Positions 42,344 to 51,513 of a stretch of 64,000 nt of DNA are shown here, piece after piece. The stretch's first letter is position 1; each line of letters begins with the position of its first letter. The DNA is from Bacillus sp. FJAT-26390 (GTDB taxonomy: Bacteria > Bacillota > Bacilli > Paenibacillales > Paenibacillaceae), in NCBI RefSeq assembly GCF_001682865.1, contig NZ_MAQX01000001.1, forward strand, positions 310,001-374,000, given 5' to 3'. The position numbers were made by a program, and so were the translations under genes. Below the pieces are notes generated by a model. The model did no database searches. It was given only the letters and a program-made list of their open reading frames with translations, and had not been told where the DNA came from.

Positions 42344-42380
42344 AAGCAGCCCTTGCGCGTAGCAAGGGCTGCTTCTTTTG
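42344..42380. terminator. Bidirectional terminator
   Basis: A perfect 12-bp stem AAGCAGCCCTTG / CAAGGGCTGCTT with loop CGCGTAG lies between convergent genes. Confidence 0.9.
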
Positions 42381-42392
42381 TTGATTGTTAGG

Positions 42393-43712
42393 TTAAGCGG
42401 TTTCGCCTTCGACTGCGTCTTCGTTTTGATGAATAAGCATTTCGACCTTGCGAATCCGGTTTTTGCTCGTTTCACGAATAATGAATTTATAATTTTCGAA
42501 AAAATGCTCCTTGCCCGGCTTCGGATCAGCTACTTGGCTGTAAAGCCAGCCGCCTACCGTATCGACATCCTCTTCCTCGAAGTTCATGCCGGTTAAGTCA
42601 CTCAACTCGCTAAGCGATACTTTACCGTCAAGCAGGTAGCAGTTGTCTGCAAGCTGTTCGATTTCCTTGCGCTCGTCGGCATCGAATTCATCTCGAATTT
42701 CGCCAACGATCTCTTCCAAAATATCTTCGATCGTAATGAGACCGGATGTACCGCCGTATTCATCAACGAGAATGGCGATATGAACGCGTTCCAGCTGCAT
42801 CCGTTTCAATAACATTTTAACCGGGGTAACCTCAGAGACGCTAAGCACCGGATGAACGAGCCTCTTAAAATCCAGGTCACGGTCTGTTTCATATTCAAGG
42901 AAAAGCTGCTTCGTATTGATCATGCCGACGATGTTATCTTTGCTCTCAAGAGCGACCGGGAAACGCGTATATTGTTCCTTGCGAATAATTTCCATGTTAT
43001 CAGCTAACGATTTGTTTGTGTACAGGCAGATCATATCGGTGCGCGGCACCATAATTTCTTTAGCCAGCAGCTCGTCAAAAGCAAAGATGCGGCTCACATA
43101 TCCGTATTCTGTATTGTTAATCTTTCCGCTTTGGTAGCTCTCATTAAGAATGATTTGAATTTCTTCTTCCGAATGCGCTTCTTCATGCTCCGTGGCAGGC
43201 TTCAAGCCGAACAAGCGAACCAGTCCGTTAGCCGAGCCGTTAAGCAGCCAAATGAAAGGATATAAGATCTTGTGGAACAAAATAATCGGTTTTGCGGTTA
43301 AAAAGCTAATGAACTCCGCTTTTTGGATCGCCCATGTTTTTGGAGCGAGCTCGCCGACTACGACGTGCAGGAACGTTACCGAAAGAAATGCGATTAAAAA
43401 GGATAGAATATGACTGATGTCATCATTTAAGGCAAAACGTTCAAACAAGGGTAAAAGCATTTTTTCAACTGTTGGTTCTCCCAGCCAGCCAAGCCCGAGC
43501 GCTGTGATAGTAATACCTAATTGGCAGGCTGACAAGTAGGCATCCAGATTACTCGTAACCCGTTGAACGGCAAGCGCGTTCTTCCGGCCCTCAAGCACTA
43601 ACTGATCGATCCGACTGGAGCGAAGTCTAATGATGGCGAACTCCGTTGCGACGAAAAAAGCAGTTAATAAAATAAGAAGAGCAATCATGAATAAATTGAA
43701 TCCTATACCCAT
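42393..43712 (-). CDS. CNNM/CorC-type membrane protein (hemolysin C family)
   Basis: 439 residues. A DUF21/CNNM transmembrane domain with four helices (about 1-200), a CBS pair (about 215-340, with IMVPRTDMICLY and VDEYGGTSGLITIEDILEEI) and a C-terminal CorC_HlyC domain (about 350-430) come in order. Family members export or regulate Mg2+ (and Co2+). Length is normal. It stands alone and is divergent from the DUF1836 gene. Confidence 0.9.
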   Translation of the reverse strand: MGIGFNLFMIALLILLTAFFVATEFAIIRLRSSRIDQLVLEGRKNALAVQRVTSNLDAYLSACQLGITITALGLGWLGEPTVEKMLLPLFERFALNDDISHILSFLIAFLSVTFLHVVVGELAPKTWAIQKAEFISFLTAKPIILFHKILYPFIWLLNGSANGLVRLFGLKPATEHEEAHSEEEIQIILNESYQSGKINNTEYGYVSRIFAFDELLAKEIMVPRTDMICLYTNKSLADNMEIIRKEQYTRFPVALESKDNIVGMINTKQLFLEYETDRDLDFKRLVHPVLSVSEVTPVKMLLKRMQLERVHIAILVDEYGGTSGLITIEDILEEIVGEIRDEFDADERKEIEQLADNCYLLDGKVSLSELSDLTGMNFEEEDVDTVGGWLYSQVADPKPGKEHFFENYKFIIRETSKNRIRKVEMLIHQNEDAVEGETA

Positions 43713-43911
43713 TTTCGTTTCTCACTACCCTTTTATATTTATATTTTTGTTATTCTTATGATCTACTATAACGAATGATTACAGGTTATGACAAACGCCA
43801 TTTGCAACGGTAACAGCCTTATATGCGCTTCTAGAGCGATTTTACGAGATGGAAAAGCTTATTCTCATTGATTTTCGAGCCTTTACAAGTGTCATTCTCC
43901 GGCATATGATG

Positions 43912-43925
43912 AGTTCATATGAACT
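43912..43925. promoter_or_regulatory. 14-bp perfect palindrome between divergent genes
   Basis: AGTTCATATGAACT lies 43 bases before the DUF1836 gene. Such dyads often bind a dimeric regulator; the DUF1836 protein itself is a candidate. The rest of 43713-43911 shows no gene. Confidence 0.35.
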
Positions 43926-43967
43926 TGAAATTCAGAATGTATGACGAAAGCGCGAGGAGGAAGCGAT

Positions 43968-44738
43968 ATGGAGTCCTTTACGCTTACTCGAAAAGAGATG
44001 GCTTGCTTGCTGCTTGCTTTAGATGGAAAGTATAATCTGAAGCCGCTGCAAGTGCTGCAGGCCGCATGGACGAAGACGCATCAATATGATTTGGAAAAGG
44101 GAACGGGGCTGCCCGCATTTCTATCCACGCTGCTGCCGCCGATTATTGAGAAGCTAATTAAAGGCAATGAGCTCAAAGGCTTTTCGCTGCATGAAATTGC
44201 TGCTCTCGGCCAGCTGATCGAATATTCGAATCTGTCGATTACCTCCATGCAAAACTGGGTAAAGCGAGATTTCAAACCTTATTTCGACTGCCCGAAGGCG
44301 GGCAAAAAATATTCTCTAAACCAAGCAGCGTTATTGTTTATTATTGATGATTTAAAGTCAAATCTTGATTTTGAATCGATACGCAAGCTGTTTGAGATCG
44401 TATTTAAGAAGCCTGAGGATCAAAAGGATGACCTAGTTGGACCTATTGAATTATATGCATCCTATACGAGTATGTTTGAGGAATTGGACGCGAACAACGA
44501 TCAGCTGCTTGATATTTCCGGCCACTTGAAGGAACATCCCCATCAGGATTCATTGACCGAGCATGTTATTCGTTCATCGGCGAACCAATTTGCAAGCAGA
44601 TTGCCTAATTTAACGGAGAAGCAGCGCGAAGCTGTGCGGAATATATTGCTTGTCGCAGTCATTTCGATACAAACGTCCTATTTTCATTCCCTGTCAAGGC
44701 GATATTGCAATGCGACTTTATTTCTAAATCCGGAATAA
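43968..44738 (+). CDS. DUF1836-domain protein
   Basis: 256 residues from an ATG at 43968 with GAGGAGG 8 bases upstream. The N-terminal half has a MerR-like helix pattern (EIAALGQLIEYSNLSITSMQ, NWVKRDFKPYF, KYSLNQAALLFIIDDLKSNL) typical of DUF1836, found in low-GC Gram-positive bacteria. The C-terminal part is helical with no family known to me. No signal peptide. Possibly a DNA-binding regulator; inferred from the fold only. Confidence 0.75.
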   Translation: MESFTLTRKEMACLLLALDGKYNLKPLQVLQAAWTKTHQYDLEKGTGLPAFLSTLLPPIIEKLIKGNELKGFSLHEIAALGQLIEYSNLSITSMQNWVKRDFKPYFDCPKAGKKYSLNQAALLFIIDDLKSNLDFESIRKLFEIVFKKPEDQKDDLVGPIELYASYTSMFEELDANNDQLLDISGHLKEHPHQDSLTEHVIRSSANQFASRLPNLTEKQREAVRNILLVAVISIQTSYFHSLSRRYCNATLFLNPE

Positions 44739-44775
44739 ATTAGTTCAAAAGGGATATACACGTTCACTATAATGT

Positions 44776-44806
44776 CCTATAATTGTTATGTTATAGGTAT
44801 AACAAC
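44776..44806. promoter_or_regulatory. Overlapping dyads before the riboswitch
   Basis: CCTATAA-N8-TTATAGG (44776-44797) and GTTATA-GG-TATAAC (about 44789-44802) overlap in the presumed promoter region of the chemoreceptor gene. Promoter hexamers cannot be fixed, as several TATAAT-like strings occur. Confidence 0.3.
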
Positions 44807-44814
44807 AACAGATA

Positions 44815-44905
44815 AACTGAAAAAGGCAAACTTGTCGAAAGGCAAGGACGCAAAGTTATGGGCCTAAGGTGCTATCACTAAGGCTGCCAGACCGCCGGAA
44901 GGATA
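44815..44905 (+). ncRNA. Cyclic di-GMP-I (GEMM) riboswitch
   Basis: The conserved GEMM-I core is readable: AAGGCAAACTTGTCGAAAGG, then CAAGGACGCAAAGTTATGGG, CCTAAGG and the second-stem strand ending AGACCGCCGGAAGG. The GAAA tetraloop and GACGCAAAG joint are typical. A terminator hairpin follows at 44915, so binding of c-di-GMP likely controls read-through into the chemoreceptor gene. Confidence 0.93.
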
Positions 44906-44914
44906 ATAGCTATT

Positions 44915-44953
44915 AAAGCTGTCCGCCTCCTGGGGCTGGATAGCTTTTTTTTG
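44915..44953 (+). terminator. Riboswitch expression platform terminator
   Basis: The stem AAAGCTGTCC / GGATAGCTTT (one G-U) encloses a GC-rich loop and is followed by TTTTTTTTG, then the chemoreceptor ribosome binding site GAGGAGAG. The upstream AATAGCTATT next to the aptamer may form the competing anti-terminator. Confidence 0.8.
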
Positions 44954-44985
44954 TTTTTTTCAGAAAACAGAGGAGAGAGAAACAA

Positions 44986-46743
44986 ATGATTTTCAAGAAA
45001 TGGCTGGAGAGAGCCGGGAAATTAACAAAGAGGTTGAACACAAAAAAGATCACAAGCAGGCTGTTGATCATTTCCGCAATCATTACCGTTTTTAATTTAG
45101 GATCAGGCATTTTCATTTATGTGCAAAATCTTTCAGTTGGCAGCTCGGTTAAGGATGCGGAGCAATTGTCAAAGGTGGAGCGCAATTATCAAAACATTTC
45201 GAACAAATTGCTGAACGGGATGCTGCTTTTGGTCGATGTCATTGAAAACGGCGACAGCGATTTGGAGGCTATAATGAAGGATCTGCAATCGTTGCCTCCG
45301 AAAATTGATGATTTAGAGAAACAGCTTATCGAAATGGATAAAAAATACCCGCCAAAAACGGATAACGGCGCGAAATATGCCAATCAAGTCGGCGTCATTC
45401 GCCTTGCGTATGACAACTTGATGAAAACGAATACCGATGTTTCCGGACTGTCTGCGGAAGAGAGATCGCTTCGGATCGGCAGCTTGATTAGCGTCTATAC
45501 GGTAATCTTAAGCTTCTCCAACGACATCATGAATGAGAGGCTGACGGCCGATACCGGAACGACCCAAAACAACTTAAATAGCGACGTATCAAGCGCAAAC
45601 ATAATCGTGCTGGTCAACGTTATTTTGCTTGCAGTGCTTCCCGCGATTATGATCTTCGGCGTTACGCAATCGATCAAAACGGGACTGCTTGGCATTACGA
45701 GACGCATTCGCGCCTATGCAAGCAATGATTTTACGAGTCATGAAAAGCTGGTGCGGACGGATGAATTCGGACAAATCGATGAGGCTCTGGCCGAAATGGG
45801 CGACAATCTGCGCGAAACGATTAAAGCGACGCTGCAGGTGAGTGAATCTGTCCTTCTTGTATCGCGCAATATGGATACGATGATCGGAAGCAACCGTCAG
45901 GCATCTGAAGATGTGAAGGGCCAGGTCGATCTCGGCAGAGAAGTATTGCTATCGCAATATGATGACGCATCCTCTATTTCGGCTGTAACAGAGGAAATCT
46001 CGGCAAGCTCCCAGCAAATTGCGGCATCAAGCGAGTACATAAATAACGATATGCGCCAAATGAAAATATCCTCTCAGGACGGTTCGAAGCAAATGGCGGG
46101 AGTTGTCGTCATGGTGAATGAGACGGTTGATCAATTCTCGAAGCTGACGGAAGCTTTTGAGACGATGAATGACCGCTATAACAATGTATCTAAGTTTTTG
46201 AATGGCATTCAGGACTTGAACACGCAAACTAACCTGCTTTCACTTAATGCCTCCATCGAATCCGCAAGAGCGGGCGAGCACGGAAGAGGTTTTGCAGTTG
46301 TCGCGGAGGAAATTCGAAAGCTGTCCAGCCAGACGGATTCTATCTCCAAACAAATTACGAAGGAATTAACGCTCATCCAAAGCGATGTGGCGCTCAGCAG
46401 CAAAACGATCGGCAGCTTCTCTAATGTCATCCATTCGACGCGCCAAGCGTCTGAAACGGCGAGCGGCACATTCCAAACGCTGGAGTCCCAGAGCAGCGTG
46501 CTGTCGGATCAAATGAGCGAAATCTCGACTGCGATCAACGAGATTACGGCGGGCATCGCTCACATTGTAACGGCGGTTGATAAGCTGCTGACTACATCCT
46601 CGGACGTAAATGGGAAAATGGAGCATATGAGCGAGCTCTCCGTTAAGCAAAATGACATTTCCGATGAATTGCGCACGCTTGCTGAGAAGCTGACTCATTC
46701 TTCTCAGGATTTGAAAGAAAAAGCATCTGTATTTACAGTATAA
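44986..46743 (+). CDS. Methyl-accepting chemotaxis protein under c-di-GMP control
   Basis: 585 residues. Membrane helices (about 27-48 and 197-218) flank a helical external sensor of the four-helix-bundle kind. A HAMP linker (about 218-275) and a cytoplasmic signalling domain follow (tip region with [40 protein letters not shown]). It senses an external signal and controls CheA. GAGGAGAG precedes the ATG. A c-di-GMP-I riboswitch and terminator precede it, linking chemoreceptor amount to the motile/sessile signal. Confidence 0.93.
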   Translation: MIFKKWLERAGKLTKRLNTKKITSRLLIISAIITVFNLGSGIFIYVQNLSVGSSVKDAEQLSKVERNYQNISNKLLNGMLLLVDVIENGDSDLEAIMKDLQSLPPKIDDLEKQLIEMDKKYPPKTDNGAKYANQVGVIRLAYDNLMKTNTDVSGLSAEERSLRIGSLISVYTVILSFSNDIMNERLTADTGTTQNNLNSDVSSANIIVLVNVILLAVLPAIMIFGVTQSIKTGLLGITRRIRAYASNDFTSHEKLVRTDEFGQIDEALAEMGDNLRETIKATLQVSESVLLVSRNMDTMIGSNRQASEDVKGQVDLGREVLLSQYDDASSISAVTEEISASSQQIAASSEYINNDMRQMKISSQDGSKQMAGVVVMVNETVDQFSKLTEAFETMNDRYNNVSKFLNGIQDLNTQTNLLSLNASIESARAGEHGRGFAVVAEEIRKLSSQTDSISKQITKELTLIQSDVALSSKTIGSFSNVIHSTRQASETASGTFQTLESQSSVLSDQMSEISTAINEITAGIAHIVTAVDKLLTTSSDVNGKMEHMSELSVKQNDISDELRTLAEKLTHSSQDLKEKASVFTV

Positions 46744-46766
46744 TTAAGGATTTATTGTTCCATTTG

Positions 46767-46797
46767 ACCGTTCAGCCTTGTGCTGGGCGGTTTTTTT
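46767..46797 (+). terminator. Terminator after the chemoreceptor gene
   Basis: The stem ACCGTTCAGC / GCTGGGCGGT (G-U pairs) with loop CTTGT is followed by TTTTTT. Confidence 0.85.
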
Positions 46798-46918
46798 ATG
46801 TCATTTCAAGCTCTTGGATAAATCACCAATTTGTGACGTAAAAGAGGGATAACCTAGTGAAATGCCGAATTGAATGGTGGAATTAAACAAATAAAATAGA
46901 ACCTCTATGGGGGATACG

Positions 46919-48700
46919 ATGAGCAATTTGAATTTTCAAGTTAATTTACAAGGCATGATCGAACTTCTTTCCAAACATTTATATTCGAATCCCGGCGTAT
47001 TCGTAAGGGAATTGCTGCAAAATGGCGTTGACGCCATAACGGCGCGCAATCGGCTTGGCCATCGATTTGACGCCCGCGTTACGATAGAGCTGTATGCTTC
47101 ACGCACGATTGCGGTTCATGATAATGGAATTGGCTTAACTGAATCGGAAATCCATCGTTTTTTAGCCCAAATCGGAAGCACCTCGAAGCGTGAGGAGCTG
47201 GATGCAGCGGATGATTACATCGGACAGTTTGGCGTAGGATTGCTTTCCTGCTTCGTTGTCAGCGGAGAGATTGTTGTCATTACCCGCTCTGCGCTTGAAG
47301 GGGATACTCTGGAGTGGAGAGGGCGGCCAGACGGAACCTACTCCATTCGCAAGCTTGAGAAGGATGCGCCGATCGGAACGACTGTATTTTTAACGAGTAA
47401 GGAAGGTTATGAGGATTACTACGAATGGGATCGATTATCGGAGCTGATGACACATTACGGTGAGTTTCTGCCTGTTCCGATAGAATTATCCGAGCAGGAC
47501 GCCAACATAACGATTAATAAAGATACCCCTCCTTGGTTGATGAATAAACAAGAAGCGCTTGAATTTGGCGAGTATGAAATGAATCAGAACTTTGTGGACG
47601 CTATCCCGTTAAAATCGGTCATTGGCGAGCTTGAGGGCGTTGCCTATATTCTGCCTTATGCCGTTAGCCTGCAAGCGGAGAAGAAGAATAAAGTTTATGC
47701 GAAGCGAATGCTGCTCTCGGACCAAATCAATAGTTTGCTGCCGGATTGGGCTTTTTTTGTTACCTGCATCATCAATACCAATGGGCTAAGGCCAACGGCG
47801 TCCCGTGAAGCTTTTATGGAAAATGAGCTATTTTATACGGTAAAGGATGAGCTGGGCGAATGCATTAAGCGGTATTTGATCGAGCTATCTGAGACTAATT
47901 CGGACGTGTTCGAAAAAATGGTCCGGATCCACTATAACTCACTTAAAGCGATGGCGGCCGAGGACGAAGAGCTTTACCGACTGTTTATTGGTTCCTTATC
48001 CTTCGAGACGTCGTTTGGCATGATGAAGATGAGAGACATTTTGGCGCAAACCCGACAGATCATCGTCTCCTCTACACTTGATGAGTTCAGGCAAGTCGCG
48101 AGGGTAGCTAAAGCGCAAGAGGTGATGGTTATTAATGGCGGCTATGTGCATGATTTTGAACTGGTGCGCAAGCTTTCCGAGCTTGATGAGAACATCGAGG
48201 CAGCCGTGCTCGACCCGATCAATTTCTCTAATTATTTTCAAGATGTTTCTGCTGGAGAGCTGGAAGTCGTTCGCTCTTTTTTGGAGCTGTCGGACCGACT
48301 GCTGGCCCCGTATCAATGCAGAAGCGTAGTAAAACGCTTTGAGCCTGCTGACTTAGCGGCGCTGTACAACACGAATGATGAAGTGAATTTTTTGCGCATG
48401 GCTGAGCAGACGAGGGAAGCGGCGAATGATTTATTTGCAGACATTGTTGATGTCGTCATTCATGAAATGCATGAGCTTCCAATGGCCAGACTTTGTTATA
48501 ACTTCAACAACCCGCTTATTTATAAGGCGATGACTAGTCAAAATGAAGACATGCAGAAGTTATGCATTGAGACCGTGTACACACAAGCCTTGCTCCTTGG
48601 CAATTATCCACTAGGTCCGGAGGAGCTGAAGCTTATGAACCAGTCGTTCCTGCAAGTGCTTGAGATTGGACTTAGTCAGGCAGGTGAGAGCAGGTCATGA
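46919..48700 (+). CDS. HSP90-family protein (short HtpG-like)
   Basis: 593 residues from an ATG at 46919 with GGGGG upstream; an ATG at 46907 overlaps that site. The N-terminal GHKL ATPase is clear: ELLQNGVDAI (catalytic Glu and Asn), HDNGIGLTESEIHRFLAQIG, SKREE and GQFGVGLLSCF. The middle domain carries RPTASREAFMEN. The C-terminal part is divergent and shorter than in HtpG, with no MEEVD tail. Many genomes keep such a second HSP90 besides HtpG. It overlaps by 4 bases a gene for a helical-repeat protein, so the two proteins are probably partners. Confidence 0.88.
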   Translation: MSNLNFQVNLQGMIELLSKHLYSNPGVFVRELLQNGVDAITARNRLGHRFDARVTIELYASRTIAVHDNGIGLTESEIHRFLAQIGSTSKREELDAADDYIGQFGVGLLSCFVVSGEIVVITRSALEGDTLEWRGRPDGTYSIRKLEKDAPIGTTVFLTSKEGYEDYYEWDRLSELMTHYGEFLPVPIELSEQDANITINKDTPPWLMNKQEALEFGEYEMNQNFVDAIPLKSVIGELEGVAYILPYAVSLQAEKKNKVYAKRMLLSDQINSLLPDWAFFVTCIINTNGLRPTASREAFMENELFYTVKDELGECIKRYLIELSETNSDVFEKMVRIHYNSLKAMAAEDEELYRLFIGSLSFETSFGMMKMRDILAQTRQIIVSSTLDEFRQVARVAKAQEVMVINGGYVHDFELVRKLSELDENIEAAVLDPINFSNYFQDVSAGELEVVRSFLELSDRLLAPYQCRSVVKRFEPADLAALYNTNDEVNFLRMAEQTREAANDLFADIVDVVIHEMHELPMARLCYNFNNPLIYKAMTSQNEDMQKLCIETVYTQALLLGNYPLGPEELKLMNQSFLQVLEIGLSQAGESRS

Positions 48701-49740
48701 AGCAGCGATATGATCAATTGCGAAGCGATGCTTGGAGTTTGCCTGAAGGGAAGCAGAAGCTTGCGGTGCTGGAGGAAGCCATTCGAATTGCTGATCTGTA
48801 TATGTCCACAGAGGATGCCTACCATGCCCGCATGTCCTATTCATCGTCTGCGCTTGACTCCGGGTTTCAAGAAAGATTTCTCGTGTCGTTTGCATGGTGC
48901 CTGACGCAGTTTGAGAAGGAGCCGTCCACGTATTACAGCTTCTCAATCATTTGGCATTATAAATGGTTTGTTAATCAGATATGGCGTTTTCCGCAATTTG
49001 GTGCAGCCCAAATCCAAGCCGTTATTGATGATTTCAAGGCAAAATGCCTACAATACGGTCACAGCTTGCGTCCCTATTATCAAACCCTTCATCGATATGC
49101 GTTATCCCGTGGCGATATGGAAGCTGCCCAACTGAATTATGACCTATGGCGTAAAACGGCAAGGGATGGCATGTCAGATTGCAGCGCTTGTGAACAGAAC
49201 GGCTTTGGTTATTATCACTTCACAGCTGGCAGATATCGACGCGGGTTGCAAGCGATGAGACCCATAATGGATGGCCGAATGACTTGCAAATCAATTCCGC
49301 AAAATACGTACAGCCATCTTCTGCTCCCATTGCTTGAGACCGGGCAAGCTGAAGAGGCGATGAAGATAGCGAAAAAAGGTGCGCGATTGCTGAAGGGACC
49401 AGGCTATTTAGAAGAATACGGCAACTTTCTCGCTTACTATGCGGCTACGGACATCCATAAAGCGGCAAAGTGGTTCGAGCAAACATTCGCTTATGCCGTG
49501 GAAACTAAAGTAGGATGGGATCGTTTCTTATATATGAGCTCGGCGCAAGCTTTTCTAATGAAATGGCATGGACAAAAACGTCGCAGAAAGCTGAACGTGG
49601 GCAGCAAGATTACTTATGAAATGATCGAGCAAGATGCTAAGTCATTAGCGCATGCTTTTGATAGGAGAAACGAAAATAATTATTGCACGGAGCTGCTAAA
49701 ACAGAGAATGAAGCAAGTCCAAAAGTTGAGCAACAGTTAA
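48697..49740 (+). CDS. TPR-like helical repeat protein, partner of the HSP90-like protein
   Basis: 347 residues, entirely helical, with repeat-like pairs (LEEAIRIADLYMSTEDAYHA, LHRYALSRGDMEAAQLNYDL, LLPLLETGQAEEAMKIAKKG) suggesting tetratricopeptide-type repeats. A Cys pair occurs in SDCSACEQNG. No signal peptide or enzyme motif. Its ATG overlaps the HSP90-like stop (ATGA). Similar HSP90-TPR neighbours occur from memory in actinobacteria. Function unknown; a client-recruiting co-chaperone is inferred. Confidence 0.75.
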   Translation: MKQRYDQLRSDAWSLPEGKQKLAVLEEAIRIADLYMSTEDAYHARMSYSSSALDSGFQERFLVSFAWCLTQFEKEPSTYYSFSIIWHYKWFVNQIWRFPQFGAAQIQAVIDDFKAKCLQYGHSLRPYYQTLHRYALSRGDMEAAQLNYDLWRKTARDGMSDCSACEQNGFGYYHFTAGRYRRGLQAMRPIMDGRMTCKSIPQNTYSHLLLPLLETGQAEEAMKIAKKGARLLKGPGYLEEYGNFLAYYAATDIHKAAKWFEQTFAYAVETKVGWDRFLYMSSAQAFLMKWHGQKRRRKLNVGSKITYEMIEQDAKSLAHAFDRRNENNYCTELLKQRMKQVQKLSNS

Positions 49741-49821
49741 CCCATCGGTTGACGGAAAGCAAATGGAAGTGGTTCAATTGAACTAACGATTTTAAGTCAT
49801 CAGAGAGGCAGTGGCACATTT

Positions 49822-50733
49822 ATGTTCAAGCAATTTATGAAAGCCGCAAGGGTAAGGGTCATTCCGGTCATGCTTATTCCGGTGGCGCTTGGCGCTCTTG
49901 GGGCTTATGTTTGGGATGGCATTTTCAATCCATTATTATTTGTCATTACGCTAATTGGCGCGGGAACGGCCCATTTGTTCTCCAATATGATTAATGATCT
50001 GTGGGATTATTACAATGGTACGGATACAGCCGCTCAATCGACAGAAGGGGCGATTGCGACAAACTCCGGTTATTTGACCAAAGGGACTTGGAGCATTCGT
50101 ACCTTTGCCGCCGTTACATGGGGGTTGTTCGGCATTGCGGCGATCTGTGGCGTTATTCTCAGCTTGCTAAGCGGATGGCCCGTGCTCGTATTTGGCGTAC
50201 TTGGGGCGTTGATCGCTTATTTCTACGTAGCGCCTCCGATCCAGTTCGGCTATCGCGGCAAGGGGTACAGCGAGGTGGCTATCCTCCTTTCCTTTGGCGT
50301 GCTGCCAGTGGTTGGCGCCTATTTTGTGCAAACGTCGCATCTTGATTACAGGGCCTTGCTCTTGTCGCTTCCGATTGGGCTTCTTACGACGCTCATTTTG
50401 TTCAATCATCATTTCTTGCACTGGCAGGCTGACAGGCAGGCCGGCAAGCGGACTTTAGTCGTCGTATGGGGCGAGCGGCGTGCACTGTTATTTTCAAGGG
50501 TGCTGCTTGCGCTTGCCTATTTCTCGCTTGTGGTGAGCGTAATGGCGGATGCTCTTCCTATCTATGCCCTTCTTGCTCTGCCTACGGCGATCCCGCTCTA
50601 TCTCGTTTACGGAAGGCTCTCTTCCCATAACGAATCACCTGCCTACTTGCCGCTGATGGGAGCTTCCTTGCAAGCAACCGTTCGCTGCGGCGCTATTTTA
50701 ATCGCTTCTTTAATAATCCAAGGTCTCATATAA
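49822..50733 (+). CDS. UbiA-family prenyltransferase (MenA-like)
   Basis: 303 residues, about eight or nine membrane helices. The first Asp-rich motif is NMINDLWDYYNGTD, the second is DRQAGKRT. The family transfers prenyl chains to aromatic acceptors; MenA makes demethylmenaquinone. Whether this is the main MenA or a paralogue for another prenylated compound cannot be read; no other men genes are nearby, and a gene of unknown function (50763) follows by 29 bases. Confidence 0.85.
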   Translation: MFKQFMKAARVRVIPVMLIPVALGALGAYVWDGIFNPLLFVITLIGAGTAHLFSNMINDLWDYYNGTDTAAQSTEGAIATNSGYLTKGTWSIRTFAAVTWGLFGIAAICGVILSLLSGWPVLVFGVLGALIAYFYVAPPIQFGYRGKGYSEVAILLSFGVLPVVGAYFVQTSHLDYRALLLSLPIGLLTTLILFNHHFLHWQADRQAGKRTLVVVWGERRALLFSRVLLALAYFSLVVSVMADALPIYALLALPTAIPLYLVYGRLSSHNESPAYLPLMGASLQATVRCGAILIASLIIQGLI

Positions 50734-50762
50734 CATTAACAACCAAGAGAGAGGTCATGACG

Positions 50763-51491
50763 ATGGACAAGCAAGTGATATTAGGTGATTTTCATACGAT
50801 ATTAAATGAAGGGGAAGTATGGAAAATCGGCGGTTTCCCGCTGCAAGACGGCTCCTTCTGGCAATACCGCGAGCCGAATGCAGTCGTTATCGTCCGCAAC
50901 GGAATGCTGTATGTTCGCGCTCCGCTCAGCCGCTCGAACGATCAAATTCAAATTCTCGATAATGCCAAACATATGTATTATTCAGCCGAGCCCGTTGCCG
51001 TTCCAGAGGCAGGCGAAATCAGCTTCGAGCTGCAAATACGCGCACGTTCCCAAAATACGGCGCCGAACGATTTGTATGACGGCTTTGTATCATTAAACCT
51101 TCTTGATTTCTCTACAGGCGGAGCTTTGGATTTCTTCGCGGGGAATGACAAATACGCAAGCGTATACGCCGTGCTGCCTTTTCCAGGGGTGAAGGTGCCG
51201 GAGACGGACAAAACCCGTTATTTTTGCGTGTTTAAGGAAGATACGGATTTTGAGGCGAGAGAATTTAATACGTATAAGATTACGTATAATCACGCTGGGG
51301 ACGAAGTTGTTTTTTATGTGAATGGCCGCGAGGTGCGCAGAGAGCATAATGTGCCGGTTAAATTCAATCAATTTACGGTTGCCCTCGGCATTATGACGGA
51401 GAAGGATTTGTCGCCGGAGGGCAGCGTGTCGGTGCACGGCCAGACGGTCATTGCCGAGTGGTCTCCCATTACGATCGAAATAAAAGAGTAA
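50763..51491 (+). CDS. Uncharacterised beta-sandwich protein (DUF6081-like)
   Basis: 242 residues from an ATG at 50763 with GAGAGG 8 bases upstream. Soluble, no signal peptide, rich in beta-strand patterns (NGMLYVRAPLSRSNDQIQIL, EISFELQIRARSQN, YKITYNHAGDEVVFYVNGRE), similar to lectin/glucanase-type folds. From memory it resembles DUF6081, of unknown function. It lies between the prenyltransferase and the kinase, on the same strand. Confidence 0.6.
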   Translation: MDKQVILGDFHTILNEGEVWKIGGFPLQDGSFWQYREPNAVVIVRNGMLYVRAPLSRSNDQIQILDNAKHMYYSAEPVAVPEAGEISFELQIRARSQNTAPNDLYDGFVSLNLLDFSTGGALDFFAGNDKYASVYAVLPFPGVKVPETDKTRYFCVFKEDTDFEAREFNTYKITYNHAGDEVVFYVNGREVRREHNVPVKFNQFTVALGIMTEKDLSPEGSVSVHGQTVIAEWSPITIEIKE

Positions 51492-51513
51492 GCTGTTGTG
51501 AAGGAGCTGCGAT

